Shown here: positions 25,317 through 33,398 of the stretch, piece after piece
How positions within the stretch are numbered: position 1 is the first letter of the stretch
Layout: each line of letters starts with the position of its first letter
The notes under the pieces: generated by a model
The model's input: the letters and a program-made list of their open reading frames with translations, nothing else
What the model was told of the DNA's origin: nothing
The model's database searches: none
Program-made: the position numbers and the translations under genes
DNA from: RGIG6353 sp045660745
Lineage (GTDB): Bacteria; Bacillota; Clostridia; Oscillospirales; SIG627
Length of the DNA stretch: 64,000 bases
Assembly (NCBI GenBank): GCA_045660745.1
Contig: JAZREJ010000015.1
Location: 1-64,000, forward strand
Direction of reading: 5' to 3'

Positions 25317-26543
25317 ATGGCTAAAATTGCAGTACTCGGTTTTGGAGTTGTCGGCTCGGGAGTAGTTGAGCTTATCGAAAGCAATCAGGATAAGATATCA
25401 TCCGCCGCCGGCGAAGAAGTCGAAGTAAAATATATACTTGATTTAAGAGATTTTCCCGATTCACCCTATCGCACAAGACTTGTAAAGGATTTTGACGTCA
25501 TCCTCAATGACCCCGAGGTATCACTTATCGTTGAGTGCCTTGGCGGCTCTCATCCCGCTTACGATTTTTCAATCGCGGCACTTAATCGCGGTAAGAGTGT
25601 TGTAAGCTCAAATAAGGAGACTGTTGCAAAGTTCGGACACGAGCTTCTCCGTGCCGCACTCAAGAACGGTGTTTATTATCTCTTCGAGGCAAGTGTCGGA
25701 GGCGGTACTCCTGTAATCCGTCCTCTTTCCAAGTGCCTTGCGGCAAACCGCGTTGAGGAGGTTTGCGGTATACTTAACGGTACTACTAATTATATTCTCA
25801 CAATGATGAATAAATATTCAGAAAGTTTTGCGACTGCCCTTGCTTCCGCTCAGGAAAAGGGATATGCCGAGCGTGACCCATCCGATGATATCAACGGCGT
25901 CGATACTTGTCGCAAGATATGTATTCTTACCGATATCGTAACAGGAAAATTCTGTGACCCCTCCAAGGTTTCAACAACAGGTATAACAGCCATTCGTCCC
26001 GAGGACGTTAAGACTGTTGAAAAGTGGGGCGGTGCTATCAAGCTTCTCGGAAGATGTACGCTTGTAGGCGACAGATATGCTGTAATGGTTTCTCCCTTCG
26101 TTGTATCCGCTGACAGAATGATATCAAGTGTCGACAACGTATTCAACGCAGTAGCGTTTAGATGCGATGCCGCGGGCGACGTTACTCTTTGCGGACGCGG
26201 TGCGGGAAAGCTCCCCACAGCTTCTGCTATGGTTTCCGACGTTATTGACGCTGTTTCGGGTAAGGCTTACCGTGCCAACTGGTCAACACCCGATGAGGCG
26301 TGTGACAGTGATTTTGCGTCTGCGGATGACGTTTGCGACGTATTCTTTATTTCCTTTGACAACGCTTCGGGCGATGCTCTTGCAAAGGTGAAGGCTGAAT
26401 TTGGCGAGGTGCGTGTCATTGATGACGGAAATGAGCTTTATATAATGACAGAATGTATGTCCGGAAGCGATAGCAAGAAGCATATCGCAAACCTTGAAAA
26501 GCTCGGTCTTTCATCGAAGACGGCTTTGCGCGTGCTTTTGTAA
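25317..26543 (+). CDS. hom: Homoserine dehydrogenase
   Basis: NAD(P)-dependent reduction of aspartate semialdehyde to homoserine, the branch point to threonine and methionine. 408 residues. N-terminal Rossmann motif VLGFGVVGSGVVELI, then SSNKETVAKFG, the catalytic-domain LNGTTNYILTMM and the DDINGVDTCRKI segment. The C-terminal ~75 residues (CDVFFISFDNASGD onward) look like a short, divergent ACT domain that may confer threonine feedback. It is monocistronic. No aspartokinase or thrB/C gene lies nearby. It converges with the FkbM gene, with a 3-base gap between stop codons. Confidence 0.92.
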   Translation: MAKIAVLGFGVVGSGVVELIESNQDKISSAAGEEVEVKYILDLRDFPDSPYRTRLVKDFDVILNDPEVSLIVECLGGSHPAYDFSIAALNRGKSVVSSNKETVAKFGHELLRAALKNGVYYLFEASVGGGTPVIRPLSKCLAANRVEEVCGILNGTTNYILTMMNKYSESFATALASAQEKGYAERDPSDDINGVDTCRKICILTDIVTGKFCDPSKVSTTGITAIRPEDVKTVEKWGGAIKLLGRCTLVGDRYAVMVSPFVVSADRMISSVDNVFNAVAFRCDAAGDVTLCGRGAGKLPTASAMVSDVIDAVSGKAYRANWSTPDEACDSDFASADDVCDVFFISFDNASGDALAKVKAEFGEVRVIDDGNELYIMTECMSGSDSKKHIANLEKLGLSSKTALRVLL

Positions 26544-26546
26544 TTT

Positions 26547-27656
26547 TTAAGGCTTGAACGCTACAAGTTCGATATCCCATGCGGGAATGTAGGTGCATTT
26601 CTGCGAGATTGAGAACTTGTAGCCTTTTTTTATTCTCGTTATCTGTTCATATATTTCGAAAATATCACGGTTGTTATGATATATAGATATTCTAAGAGTT
26701 GGCATTTCAGAATCAAAAAATTTAAGACATCCGTCAAGTGCTTCTCTTTCGCATCCCTCAACGTCCATTTTTATAAGATCGGGTGTGAAATCGGAAACGG
26801 AATCGGCTCGGTGGGCAGTGACCTTCTTCACCTTCTTTTTCTGCATCTCTTCATCGTCAAAGGCGTTAATTTTGATAAGAGTGTTTCTGCCCGATGACTC
26901 AAAAAGCTCAAGCTCACAATTTTCGTTCCATGCGACAGCATTTATGCATTTTATGTTTTTGTTTAACTGCTCGACGTTTTTTTCAAGCTTCTTGAAGGTC
27001 TTTGTATCGGGCTCAAAGCAGATTGCACGTTCAAGCCTCGGATAGGTGTCAAAGGCTTCGGTGAGTGTGTCCCCCGTATATGCACCGAAATCGGCAAAAG
27101 AGAAAATACTTTCCCTGTTATATGGAAGTGTTTCTTCAAGGCGCAGTGCTTCAAGCTCTTCAAGATACTCTATCTTTCCCGAAAGCTTAAAGTTTATGAG
27201 AGCGGCAAACGCCTTCTTTGACCTTTCGTCGAAAAGGTTTTCATACACCTCTTCAAGACGCGAATAGTTATTTCGGTAAAACTGTGAATCAAATATCTCC
27301 AATGGATCCCCCGTGACGTTTATGTCGGGGATAAACACGGTGTGGCGTGAAGCAAGTGAAAAAATCCTTTCGCGCACACTGTCAAGATGTGTCGCAAAAG
27401 CCACAAGAATTATAAAATCGTCAAATTCCGCTTCTATGTCGGAAAGCTTTTTTACCGTGTATGAGCAGAATTGATTGTATCTTACAAATTCATCGGAGGC
27501 AAATATCCCAACCGGCTTGACTCCGATGGAATCAAGTATTGATAAAAGCTTTACAGCACCGTCTCCCATTCCGTACAGTACTACGGGACGGGAGTCATTT
27601 TTTATGTTTTCCCAAATGGACGTTTTTTCTTTTATGAGTAAGTCGAGATTATTCAC
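26547..27656 (-). CDS. FkbM-family methyltransferase with an N-terminal Rossmann-like domain
   Basis: 369 residues. The C-terminal half has FkbM SAM-methyltransferase signatures: SFADFGAYTGDTLTEA, AICFEPDTKTFKKLEKNV, INAVAWNEN and DLIKMDVEGCEREAL. The N-terminal ~120 residues (RPVVLYGMGDGAVKLLSILDSIGVKPVGIFASD) resemble the nucleotide-binding fold found with sugar-modifying enzymes. Such proteins often O-methylate glycans or appear in surface-polysaccharide loci. The start is GTG 27656 with a GGCGGTG-like site; no in-frame ATG is nearby. Substrate unknown. It has its own promoter and no partner genes. Confidence 0.8.
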   Translation of the reverse strand: MNNLDLLIKEKTSIWENIKNDSRPVVLYGMGDGAVKLLSILDSIGVKPVGIFASDEFVRYNQFCSYTVKKLSDIEAEFDDFIILVAFATHLDSVRERIFSLASRHTVFIPDINVTGDPLEIFDSQFYRNNYSRLEEVYENLFDERSKKAFAALINFKLSGKIEYLEELEALRLEETLPYNRESIFSFADFGAYTGDTLTEAFDTYPRLERAICFEPDTKTFKKLEKNVEQLNKNIKCINAVAWNENCELELFESSGRNTLIKINAFDDEEMQKKKVKKVTAHRADSVSDFTPDLIKMDVEGCEREALDGCLKFFDSEMPTLRISIYHNNRDIFEIYEQITRIKKGYKFSISQKCTYIPAWDIELVAFKP

Positions 27657-27686
27657 ATCAGCACCGCCTTGATTTTTAATGATTAT

Positions 27687-27715
27687 ATTTTACCACACGC
27701 CGGCAATAAAATCAA
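27687..27715 (-). promoter_or_regulatory. Promoter of the FkbM methyltransferase gene
   Basis: On the minus strand, TTGATT (27715-27710), a 17-base spacer ending TGG and TAAAAT (27692-27687), 30 bases before the GTG start. Confidence 0.75.
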
Positions 27716-27730
27716 TAAGCGAATTAAAAG

Positions 27731-27787
27731 CATGTCAGTTCATGTCGCAAACGTGTCATTGTATGGCGGAAGGCTTGCTGATATAAT
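27731..27787 (+). promoter_or_regulatory. Promoter of the tail/holin cassette with repeated CATGTC boxes
   Basis: TTGTAT at 27759-27764, a 17-base spacer ending TGA and a perfect TATAAT at 27782-27787. Just upstream, CATGTC at 27731 and 27741 and CGTGTC at 27752 repeat with 10-11 base spacing, ending against the -35 element. The repeats look like a regulator binding array; no regulator gene is next to them. Confidence 0.55.
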
Positions 27788-27849
27788 GCATCTTGGGGTT
27801 CCGAGTGTGGAGACGGAATGACCGAATAATAAAAGAAAGAAGGGAAAAA

Positions 27850-29886
27850 ATGAAATTTATAGTAAAAGGACAAGGACTTGAGGTTTTGGGCGGAAACGTG
27901 ATTGCTGAAGGTGCGGTAGAATTTGCATCCTTTACGCTTGTGTGTGACGCATCCTGGGACGGATATACGCGCACAGTGAGATTCCGACGAGCATCAAGTG
28001 AAGAAATCTATGACGTGGCGGGGGTAGTGGACGGCGGTGTGTATTACATTCCGGCAGAAGTGCTCGTAAGGGGCAGCGTTTATGTGTCTGTGCTCGGAGT
28101 TATGGGAGAGCACCGTATATCTACCACTGAATTTGCAGGCTTCTTTGTGGAGGGAACGCTTGCTTCGGGTAAGACTCCGAGTGTAACGCCTGATGCTTAC
28201 GCACAGTACGTTGCTATCGTCAATGAAAAGTGCGAGGATATGACAAAGGCGAGTACACTGATAAAAGATTCGTGTGATGACGCTGTTGCCGCATCGTCTT
28301 CGGCAAAGGACTCAGAGCAAAGATGCGTGTCAAGTGCCTCAACGTGCGCACAGTATGCCGAGGAATGCCGTGGGGCTGCAAGGAGCGTCTCGGGAGCCGA
28401 GGACGCAATGAGTGCCGCGGTGGAGTCGGTGAGAGATTCGGTGTCAAGGCTTCTTTCACACGATCACGGACTGTCGGTGGCGGAAAACGAAAGAGTTGCC
28501 GCCGAAAATGCGCGTAAAGCCTCCGAGGAGGAGAGAGCGCGCTTTGAGAACGAAAGACAGGCTGCGGAACAGGAAAGGTGCGCGGCTGAGGCGGAGCGAG
28601 TAGCCTCGGAGCGTGGAAGAGTTGCAGGAGAAAGTGCTCGTGAGACACGTATCAAAGAGCTTGAAAATGAGATGCTCGGCGTAACCGATTCAATCGTTTT
28701 GAAGGGCTCTGCCATCATTGGCAAGTGCGTTGACAGCCGTGTTATTTTAAATGATGCGATAGGCATGAAGCCTGTGAGGTTTGCTGTTCGCGGAGTGACA
28801 AGCGCCGCTACAAACGGCAACAGAACCGCCCCCGTAGTGCTTACGGGTACAAAAAGCTATACAAACGTTACCTATGGAGGCAAAAACTTTATTAAGTATC
28901 CATATACCGTATCCGTCAGTCCGAGCAACAGCGGAATTGAATATGAAGTGCTTGGGGACGGCGGTGTAAGGATAAGCCGAAATACATTTGGCGGTGAAGT
29001 AAATGTTGAATTGTGTTCATCTAAAGTGAGTCTCAAGGCGGGACGCTATACGGTATCGGGCGGCACCCCCGAGTGTCACGTTACGGTATATGACACCTCG
29101 GATATGAAGAATATTGCCGTTTCAAGCGGAGGAGAAGAGAGCTTTGAGATTGACTCGGATGTGAGCGCTAAGGTGAGAATTCACATTGTTGAGTGCTCGG
29201 AGATTGAGACTGTAATATATCCCATGCTATGCCCGTATACCTATGACTCAAATTATGCCAAGTGGGAAGAAACGACCGAAAGAGTAAGTATCCCCTTGGA
29301 GCTGTTTTCTGTCCCTGCCTGTTATGACACACTTATTCTGACTCAGCATGGCGATAAAGCAAAGCTTGAAAAAAAGATTCAGAAGTACAGCTTCAGCGGA
29401 AGTGAAGCTATCACGCTTGTCGAAAATGGTGAGCTTACGGGATATAATATTTTTTCTTCCCCGATAGCAAGCAAATATCCCGCAAAGAATATCGTGGGCG
29501 CAGAGCTCTCGATATCGGGAATGTGCTCTCATTTTTCGTACAGCAAGGATGACGGTGAGGGATGTTGGGTAAACGGCGAGAATGCATACCTCAAGCTTGA
29601 CAGCACCGAGTTCCCCGACGTATCATCCGTACAGGCTTTCCTCGGCAGAGAGCATGACGCAGGCACTCCTGTGGAGGTCTTATACCTCAGAGAAAAGCAG
29701 AGCAATCAAACTTATGTGTATTCCAAAGAAATTCTCCTTAAAGACGGAGTAAACGTAATCGGAACAAGTAAAGGCTTGATAGAGCTTGAGTATGTAAGGG
29801 ATACGAATTCCGTATTCAAGGAAATGAATGAAAGACTTGAAAAGCTTGCCGCCCGTGTGTTGGAACAGGAGGCAAAAAGTGAGTAA
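27850..29886 (+). CDS. Phage tail-fibre/baseplate-like protein
   Basis: 678 residues. An N-terminal beta-rich domain (~1-115) is followed by an Ala/Ser/Glu-rich alpha region (~120-280) with the ENERVAAENARKASEEERARF repeat style typical of coiled-coil shafts in Bacillota siphophage tail fibres. A large beta-rich C-terminal part (~290-655) with YTNVTYGGKNFIKYP could be a receptor-binding or carbohydrate-binding region. It ends in a short coiled coil (MNERLEKLAARVLEQEAK). No signal peptide. ATG 27850 follows GAAAGAAGGG. The holin gene follows 29 bases later, which supports a phage tail-lysis origin. No capsid, terminase, integrase or lysin genes are present. Exact role not recognised. Confidence 0.65.
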   Translation: MKFIVKGQGLEVLGGNVIAEGAVEFASFTLVCDASWDGYTRTVRFRRASSEEIYDVAGVVDGGVYYIPAEVLVRGSVYVSVLGVMGEHRISTTEFAGFFVEGTLASGKTPSVTPDAYAQYVAIVNEKCEDMTKASTLIKDSCDDAVAASSSAKDSEQRCVSSASTCAQYAEECRGAARSVSGAEDAMSAAVESVRDSVSRLLSHDHGLSVAENERVAAENARKASEEERARFENERQAAEQERCAAEAERVASERGRVAGESARETRIKELENEMLGVTDSIVLKGSAIIGKCVDSRVILNDAIGMKPVRFAVRGVTSAATNGNRTAPVVLTGTKSYTNVTYGGKNFIKYPYTVSVSPSNSGIEYEVLGDGGVRISRNTFGGEVNVELCSSKVSLKAGRYTVSGGTPECHVTVYDTSDMKNIAVSSGGEESFEIDSDVSAKVRIHIVECSEIETVIYPMLCPYTYDSNYAKWEETTERVSIPLELFSVPACYDTLILTQHGDKAKLEKKIQKYSFSGSEAITLVENGELTGYNIFSSPIASKYPAKNIVGAELSISGMCSHFSYSKDDGEGCWVNGENAYLKLDSTEFPDVSSVQAFLGREHDAGTPVEVLYLREKQSNQTYVYSKEILLKDGVNVIGTSKGLIELEYVRDTNSVFKEMNERLEKLAARVLEQEAKSE

Positions 29887-29915
29887 GACAACAAGAAAGA
29901 AGGAGGAAGAATTTG

Positions 29916-30149
29916 ATGAATAACTTGAAAAACAAGCTTACAAGCAGAAAATTTTGGGCAGGAATTGCGGGCTTTATTTCCCCCATACTCATACTTCTTC
30001 ACGTTCCCGAAAGTGAAGTTGTGACAGTGTGTGCGCTCATAACCTCGTGCGGGTCTCTTGTCGCGTATATATTCTCCGAGGGGTATGTCGATGCTGTGAA
30101 GGCGGCGGATACCAAAGAGGAGCTGTTTGAGGAGGACTGTGATGAGTGA
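29916..30149 (+). CDS. Phage holin-like membrane protein
   Basis: 77 residues. The N-terminus NNLKNKLTSRKFWAGIAGFISP is the pattern of small phage holins of the phi-LC3/Phage_holin_1 type (K-R-F-W-x-A entry to helix one), followed by a second helix (VVTVCALITSCGSLVAYIFSEG) and an acidic tail. The ATG 29916 is chosen over the preceding TTG because AGGAGG at 29901-29906 fits. It overlaps the next gene by 8 bases. Family function: pore formation that releases endolysin. No endolysin gene is near. Confidence 0.72.
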   Translation: MNNLKNKLTSRKFWAGIAGFISPILILLHVPESEVVTVCALITSCGSLVAYIFSEGYVDAVKAADTKEELFEEDCDE

Positions 30150-30354
30150 CAGCATTATCGTTGCGATGCTAAGCCTCCTCGGTACGGCTGCGGGAAGCTT
30201 TGGAGGTGTTGTAACAACACAAAAGCTTGTAAAATACCGACTTTCGCTCCTTGAGAAAAAGGTGGACAGATACAATGACCTTGCCGAGCGCATTGCGGAG
30301 CTTGAGATTAAAAACAAGGTCAATGAACACAGAATCGAGAAGCTTGAGGCGTGA
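30142..30354 (+). CDS. XhlA-like holin accessory protein (small membrane protein with coiled coil)
   Basis: 70 residues: an N-terminal membrane helix (SIIVAMLSLLGTAAGSFGGVV) followed by a heptad-rich coiled coil (YRLSLLEKKVDRYNDLAERIAELEIKNKVNEHRIEKLEA). In phages small proteins of this kind, including the XhlA/haemolysin type, are encoded beside the holin. The usual order in XhlA is coiled coil then helix, so the topology here is inverted and the family name is tentative. GGAGGA at 30131-30136 and ATG 30142 overlap the end of the holin gene. Last gene of the cassette; only 6 bases separate its stop from the convergent subtilase stop. Confidence 0.6.
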   Translation: MSDSIIVAMLSLLGTAAGSFGGVVTTQKLVKYRLSLLEKKVDRYNDLAERIAELEIKNKVNEHRIEKLEA

Positions 30355-30360
30355 GATACG

Positions 30361-31839
30361 TTACAAAATATAAACTGCAACAGCACACACAACACCCGCA
30401 TTTCCCTCAATCGTCATTATGAGTGTCGTATCTGAGGTTGCGGTGTACTCAACAACGTGCAGATTTTGATTTCTGCGATTGCAGACAACAGTATTACCAA
30501 AGCTGTCGGCAAGGCGAAGCGTAAGGTCTTCGCCTTGCCTTTCTGTATTTTTGTTAAAGCATACTGCCGAAAAGAAGACCTGTCCTTCAAATATTCTGTA
30601 TTCCCTACGGTCGAAGCCTGTTGTTATAACGGTTTCAATCAGCCCGTTTCTTACAAATTCTTCGGCTCGTGCGGCGTTTACACAACCGAATCCGCTCCTC
30701 ACTTTTGCAAACGGCTCTCCGACAAGCCTCTCGTTGAATTCGTCCGATATAACGTCGCGTCTGCATGACAGTGCGATTACCGCCTTTAATTCAAGTGCCG
30801 AAAGGTCAGGGGAGCGCTCAAGCAGACGGAGTGCTATTCCGCTGACCCACGGACAGGCAAAGCTTGTTCCGATGTTTTCGCTATATATTCCGCCGGTCGG
30901 CGTAACGTAGGGGATGAAGGTTCCCGGAGCACACACGTCGGGCTTGTGCGGATATTCTTCGTTTGTTCGAAAGCCCGAACAACTCCCCCCGCTTGTGCAT
31001 CGGGTGTTCCACGGAGGCGGGATTTCGGTATCGGGAGAGGATTTTGTCTGTAGGTTTCCCACTGTCAGGGTATTGAAGGCACTTCCGGGACTTGCGACGT
31101 TTCTTCTGTTCCCCGACGGTACCACCAAAAGCAGATTGTTTTCTTCTATAAGGCGGTCAATTTGCCTGTCAAACGCCGAGTATTCTTCAAGTCCCATTAT
31201 TCCCGCACTCAGATTTATTACCCGTATACCAAGACCTATGAGTGTCTCGATAGCCCTCAACACGTCAAGAGACGTTTCCGAGGTGGAAAAAAAGACACTT
31301 GCGTCAGGTGCCATTCCCCGAAAGACTTGAGAGTTTACAACAGTGCTTTCTCCGATTATCTGGCATAATACGACGGACGGATGAAGCGACGGGATAGGCG
31401 GAACAGGATAGGGAATCACGTTTATCCTACCCTCATCTTGGGCGGAGAGCAGCTGAGGTGAAGCAAGAGAGAATATCTCACGCTCTGCCGATATCATCCC
31501 AAAGCTTACGCCAAGACCCGATGCGCCGTCGGAAATATTATCGGAGAGCGTATCCGCGCTCATTTCGGCAAGAATGATATCCGACGTTTTTTCGGGCTTG
31601 TGACAGATAAAGCGGGAGACGTCAAGACATCTTGGGTCACTTTTTATTTTTGTAAGCATTTTCGCATCCGTACAAGCAATAACTGTCGCGCTTTTTCGGG
31701 AAATGTGGATAATACACTCTGACGGTATCTTTAGGTCCTTTATAAATTTTAAGTTTTTTTCAAAATGCTTGTCCTTATGTGAAAGCCATATGTAAACAGA
31801 AAAAAGCGCCCGACATTTCGGGCGCCAAGCTTTTTTCAT
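30361..31839 (-). CDS. Subtilase-family (S8) protein with an atypical catalytic triad
   Basis: 492 residues, no obvious signal peptide. The Ser motif is intact (NIGTSFACPWVSG), and the oxyanion Asn lies in VVPSGNRRN. The His motif is weak (SLHPSVVLCQIIG) but aligns with HGTHVAGI, supported by the following GMAPDA. The Asp motif position, GLGVSFGMISAE, aligns with GxGVxVAVIDTG, so the Asp appears to be Ser. It may be inactive or use another Asp, for example in ISDGASG. An N-terminal ~110 residues may be a prodomain and a C-terminal ~90 residues a beta domain. The N-terminal codons overlap an intrinsic terminator (31800-31825). AGGGTG is a modest ribosome site. Confidence 0.75.
   Translation of the reverse strand: MKKAWRPKCRALFSVYIWLSHKDKHFEKNLKFIKDLKIPSECIIHISRKSATVIACTDAKMLTKIKSDPRCLDVSRFICHKPEKTSDIILAEMSADTLSDNISDGASGLGVSFGMISAEREIFSLASPQLLSAQDEGRINVIPYPVPPIPSLHPSVVLCQIIGESTVVNSQVFRGMAPDASVFFSTSETSLDVLRAIETLIGLGIRVINLSAGIMGLEEYSAFDRQIDRLIEENNLLLVVPSGNRRNVASPGSAFNTLTVGNLQTKSSPDTEIPPPWNTRCTSGGSCSGFRTNEEYPHKPDVCAPGTFIPYVTPTGGIYSENIGTSFACPWVSGIALRLLERSPDLSALELKAVIALSCRRDVISDEFNERLVGEPFAKVRSGFGCVNAARAEEFVRNGLIETVITTGFDRREYRIFEGQVFFSAVCFNKNTERQGEDLTLRLADSFGNTVVCNRRNQNLHVVEYTATSDTTLIMTIEGNAGVVCAVAVYIL
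31800..31825 (-). terminator. Intrinsic terminator inside the first codons of the subtilase gene
   Basis: On the minus strand, a perfect 8-bp GC-rich stem (31825-31818 with 31813-31806), a 4-base loop and six T (31805-31800). It lies 34 bases after the editing-protein stop, so it is well placed to end the surface-modification operon. It also covers about codons 5-13 of the subtilase. Confidence 0.82.
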
Positions 31840-31858
31840 ATTATCACCCTATCGCATT

Positions 31859-32371
31859 TTATGCGATGGGGGAGGTGACCGTCACAATAGCGGGAGTTTT
31901 CTTAAGCTGTGGGTAAAGCTTATCAAGACAAATCTTGGTGTCTATTGCAAGTGTTACGGTGTCATCTGCGGGGTGAAAGCACAGAGCCTCTTCACGAAGC
32001 AGATCACGGTCGATAACGAGGGTCACGTCGTTTTCTGTGTCATATATGAGTGACAGGGTGGAAAGACATCCCGAGTGACACTTCAGCATATCCCAAAGCA
32101 TTTCCTCGGTCGCAAAGCTGAGACGTGAGGAGCCAAGCTCCTTTGATACCTCTGCCGTGCGAAAGGTTTTTTCAAACGGCATTACAAGAAGGTAAAATGA
32201 CGTCTTTTGTCTGTTTGTCAAAAAGATGTTCTTGCAGTGTCTTGCACTTATTCCGAGCCGTGCATCAAGCGCGGCTTTTTCTTCTACGGTGTTGCACTGC
32301 TCGTGCTCATACTTTTTATAAGGAATGTTTGCCTTATCAAGGAAGGCGAGTATTTCTTCTTTTTCTGCCAT
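31859..32371 (-). CDS. YbaK/ProX-type aminoacyl-tRNA deacylase (prolyl-tRNA editing domain)
   Basis: A freestanding editing domain of 170 residues related to the INS domain of prolyl-tRNA synthetase; members hydrolyse mischarged tRNA-Pro (Ala or Cys). Visible family segments: NIPYKKYEHEQCNTVEEKAA, CKNIFLTNRQKTSFYLLVMPF, the HSGCLSTLSLIYD region and FHPADDTVTLAI near the C-terminus. It follows the FkbH gene by one base, so it is in the same transcript, which is odd for a translation-quality enzyme. It may be a passenger, or it may hydrolyse a different acyl ester. Its stop codon lies in a short hairpin (31852-31867). Confidence 0.85.
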   Translation of the reverse strand: MAEKEEILAFLDKANIPYKKYEHEQCNTVEEKAALDARLGISARHCKNIFLTNRQKTSFYLLVMPFEKTFRTAEVSKELGSSRLSFATEEMLWDMLKCHSGCLSTLSLIYDTENDVTLVIDRDLLREEALCFHPADDTVTLAIDTKICLDKLYPQLKKTPAIVTVTSPIA

Positions 32372-32372
32372 A

Positions 32373-33398
32373 TTAAACCTCTGTGAAATTAAAGTAATCG
32401 GGTATCTCCCGTCGCTCTCCGTCGTAGGAGAGAATTATTTCGACGGCATCGTCATCGCTGTCATCTTCAAAGCCGAGCATCTTGTAGGTAATATACATAA
32501 TGCGGTTTCTGTCGGTGAAAATGAAATCGGCAAGAAGCTTTTTTTCGTCTCTTTCGGCTATGTGCGAGAGATGAATGAGAAATGCCGACCCGACTCCCAA
32601 GGTCATAACTCGACAGGACATGATGAGAAGCTTTATGATATAAGCGTTGTCGCTTTTTTCAAGAAGTGCGATGCCCACTTTTCCACAGTCGCCATATTTG
32701 TTTTCAAGAGAAGCGATAAGGAAAATATAGTTTTCGTCATTAATGAGGCTTGAAAGCTCCTCAAAAGAAAACGTGCGACCCGTGGAGTTCAGCTGATGTG
32801 TGCGTCGCGTCAGCTCCTCAACACGCTCAAGATCTCCGTCACGCACACGAGATATTGTAAGCTTCATGCTCAGCGTTTTGAGAAACTCCTCACTTGTTCC
32901 GTGAAATTCCTTCTCATCCGCCTGACGCTTAAGATCGTTTTGATAAAGCTTACGTCGGAGCTTTGAGTCCTCGGTAATAAATCTCGGGCAAAACTCGTCA
33001 AGGGTGAGTATTTCGGAAAGCTGTGAGGCTTTAAGAGTCATTATATCGGGATGCGCGTAGGACACCTCGTCAAGCTCCGTTTGATTATCGTCAATGAAAG
33101 CAAATTCCTTTACCGACAGATTGAGGCGCTCGGATATCTCTGTGATAGACTCGGATTTCGGATTCCAGCTTATCTGAGGTACGAGGAAATAGTCGAATAT
33201 CCCTTCTTCGCGAAGCTTTTTCTCCGCATAAGAAAAATCGTTTTTTGAGGATACAGACATTAGTATTCCGCGCCTGTCAAGCTCTTCAAGAAGCTCGCGT
33301 ACACCTTTTTTTAGTTTTACGTCATAATTTTCAACCAGTGTACCGTCCCAAAGCGTTCCGTCGAGGTCGAAAATCAGACACTTAATTTTTCGGCTCAT
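32373..33398 (-). CDS. FkbH-like HAD-IIIC phosphatase / glyceryl transferase
   Basis: 341 residues. The N-terminal HAD domain has the catalytic D11-L-D13-GTLWDG, SVSSKND and FIDDNQTE (~101). The C-terminal part is GNAT-like with RRTHQLNSTGRTF (~198) and IMSCRVMTLGVG, whose Cys262 sits in the MSCRV motif conserved in FkbH proteins. FkbH enzymes take 1,3-bisphosphoglycerate, remove phosphate and load D-glyceryl onto an acyl carrier protein as an extender or starter unit. Here the carrier protein gene is immediately upstream with an ATGA overlap, but no polyketide synthase is present. The membrane acyltransferase in the same operon suggests the acyl unit goes to a surface polymer. Confidence 0.85.
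   Translation of the reverse strand: MSRKIKCLIFDLDGTLWDGTLVENYDVKLKKGVRELLEELDRRGILMSVSSKNDFSYAEKKLREEGIFDYFLVPQISWNPKSESITEISERLNLSVKEFAFIDDNQTELDEVSYAHPDIMTLKASQLSEILTLDEFCPRFITEDSKLRRKLYQNDLKRQADEKEFHGTSEEFLKTLSMKLTISRVRDGDLERVEELTRRTHQLNSTGRTFSFEELSSLINDENYIFLIASLENKYGDCGKVGIALLEKSDNAYIIKLLIMSCRVMTLGVGSAFLIHLSHIAERDEKKLLADFIFTDRNRIMYITYKMLGFEDDSDDDAVEIILSYDGERREIPDYFNFTEV

Noticed and set aside
27793..27849. Upstream extension of the tail-fibre-like protein to ATG-like codons at 27793
   Set aside because: It would start only 5 bases after the -10 element and lacks a ribosome site; ATG 27850 follows GAAGGG and is better.
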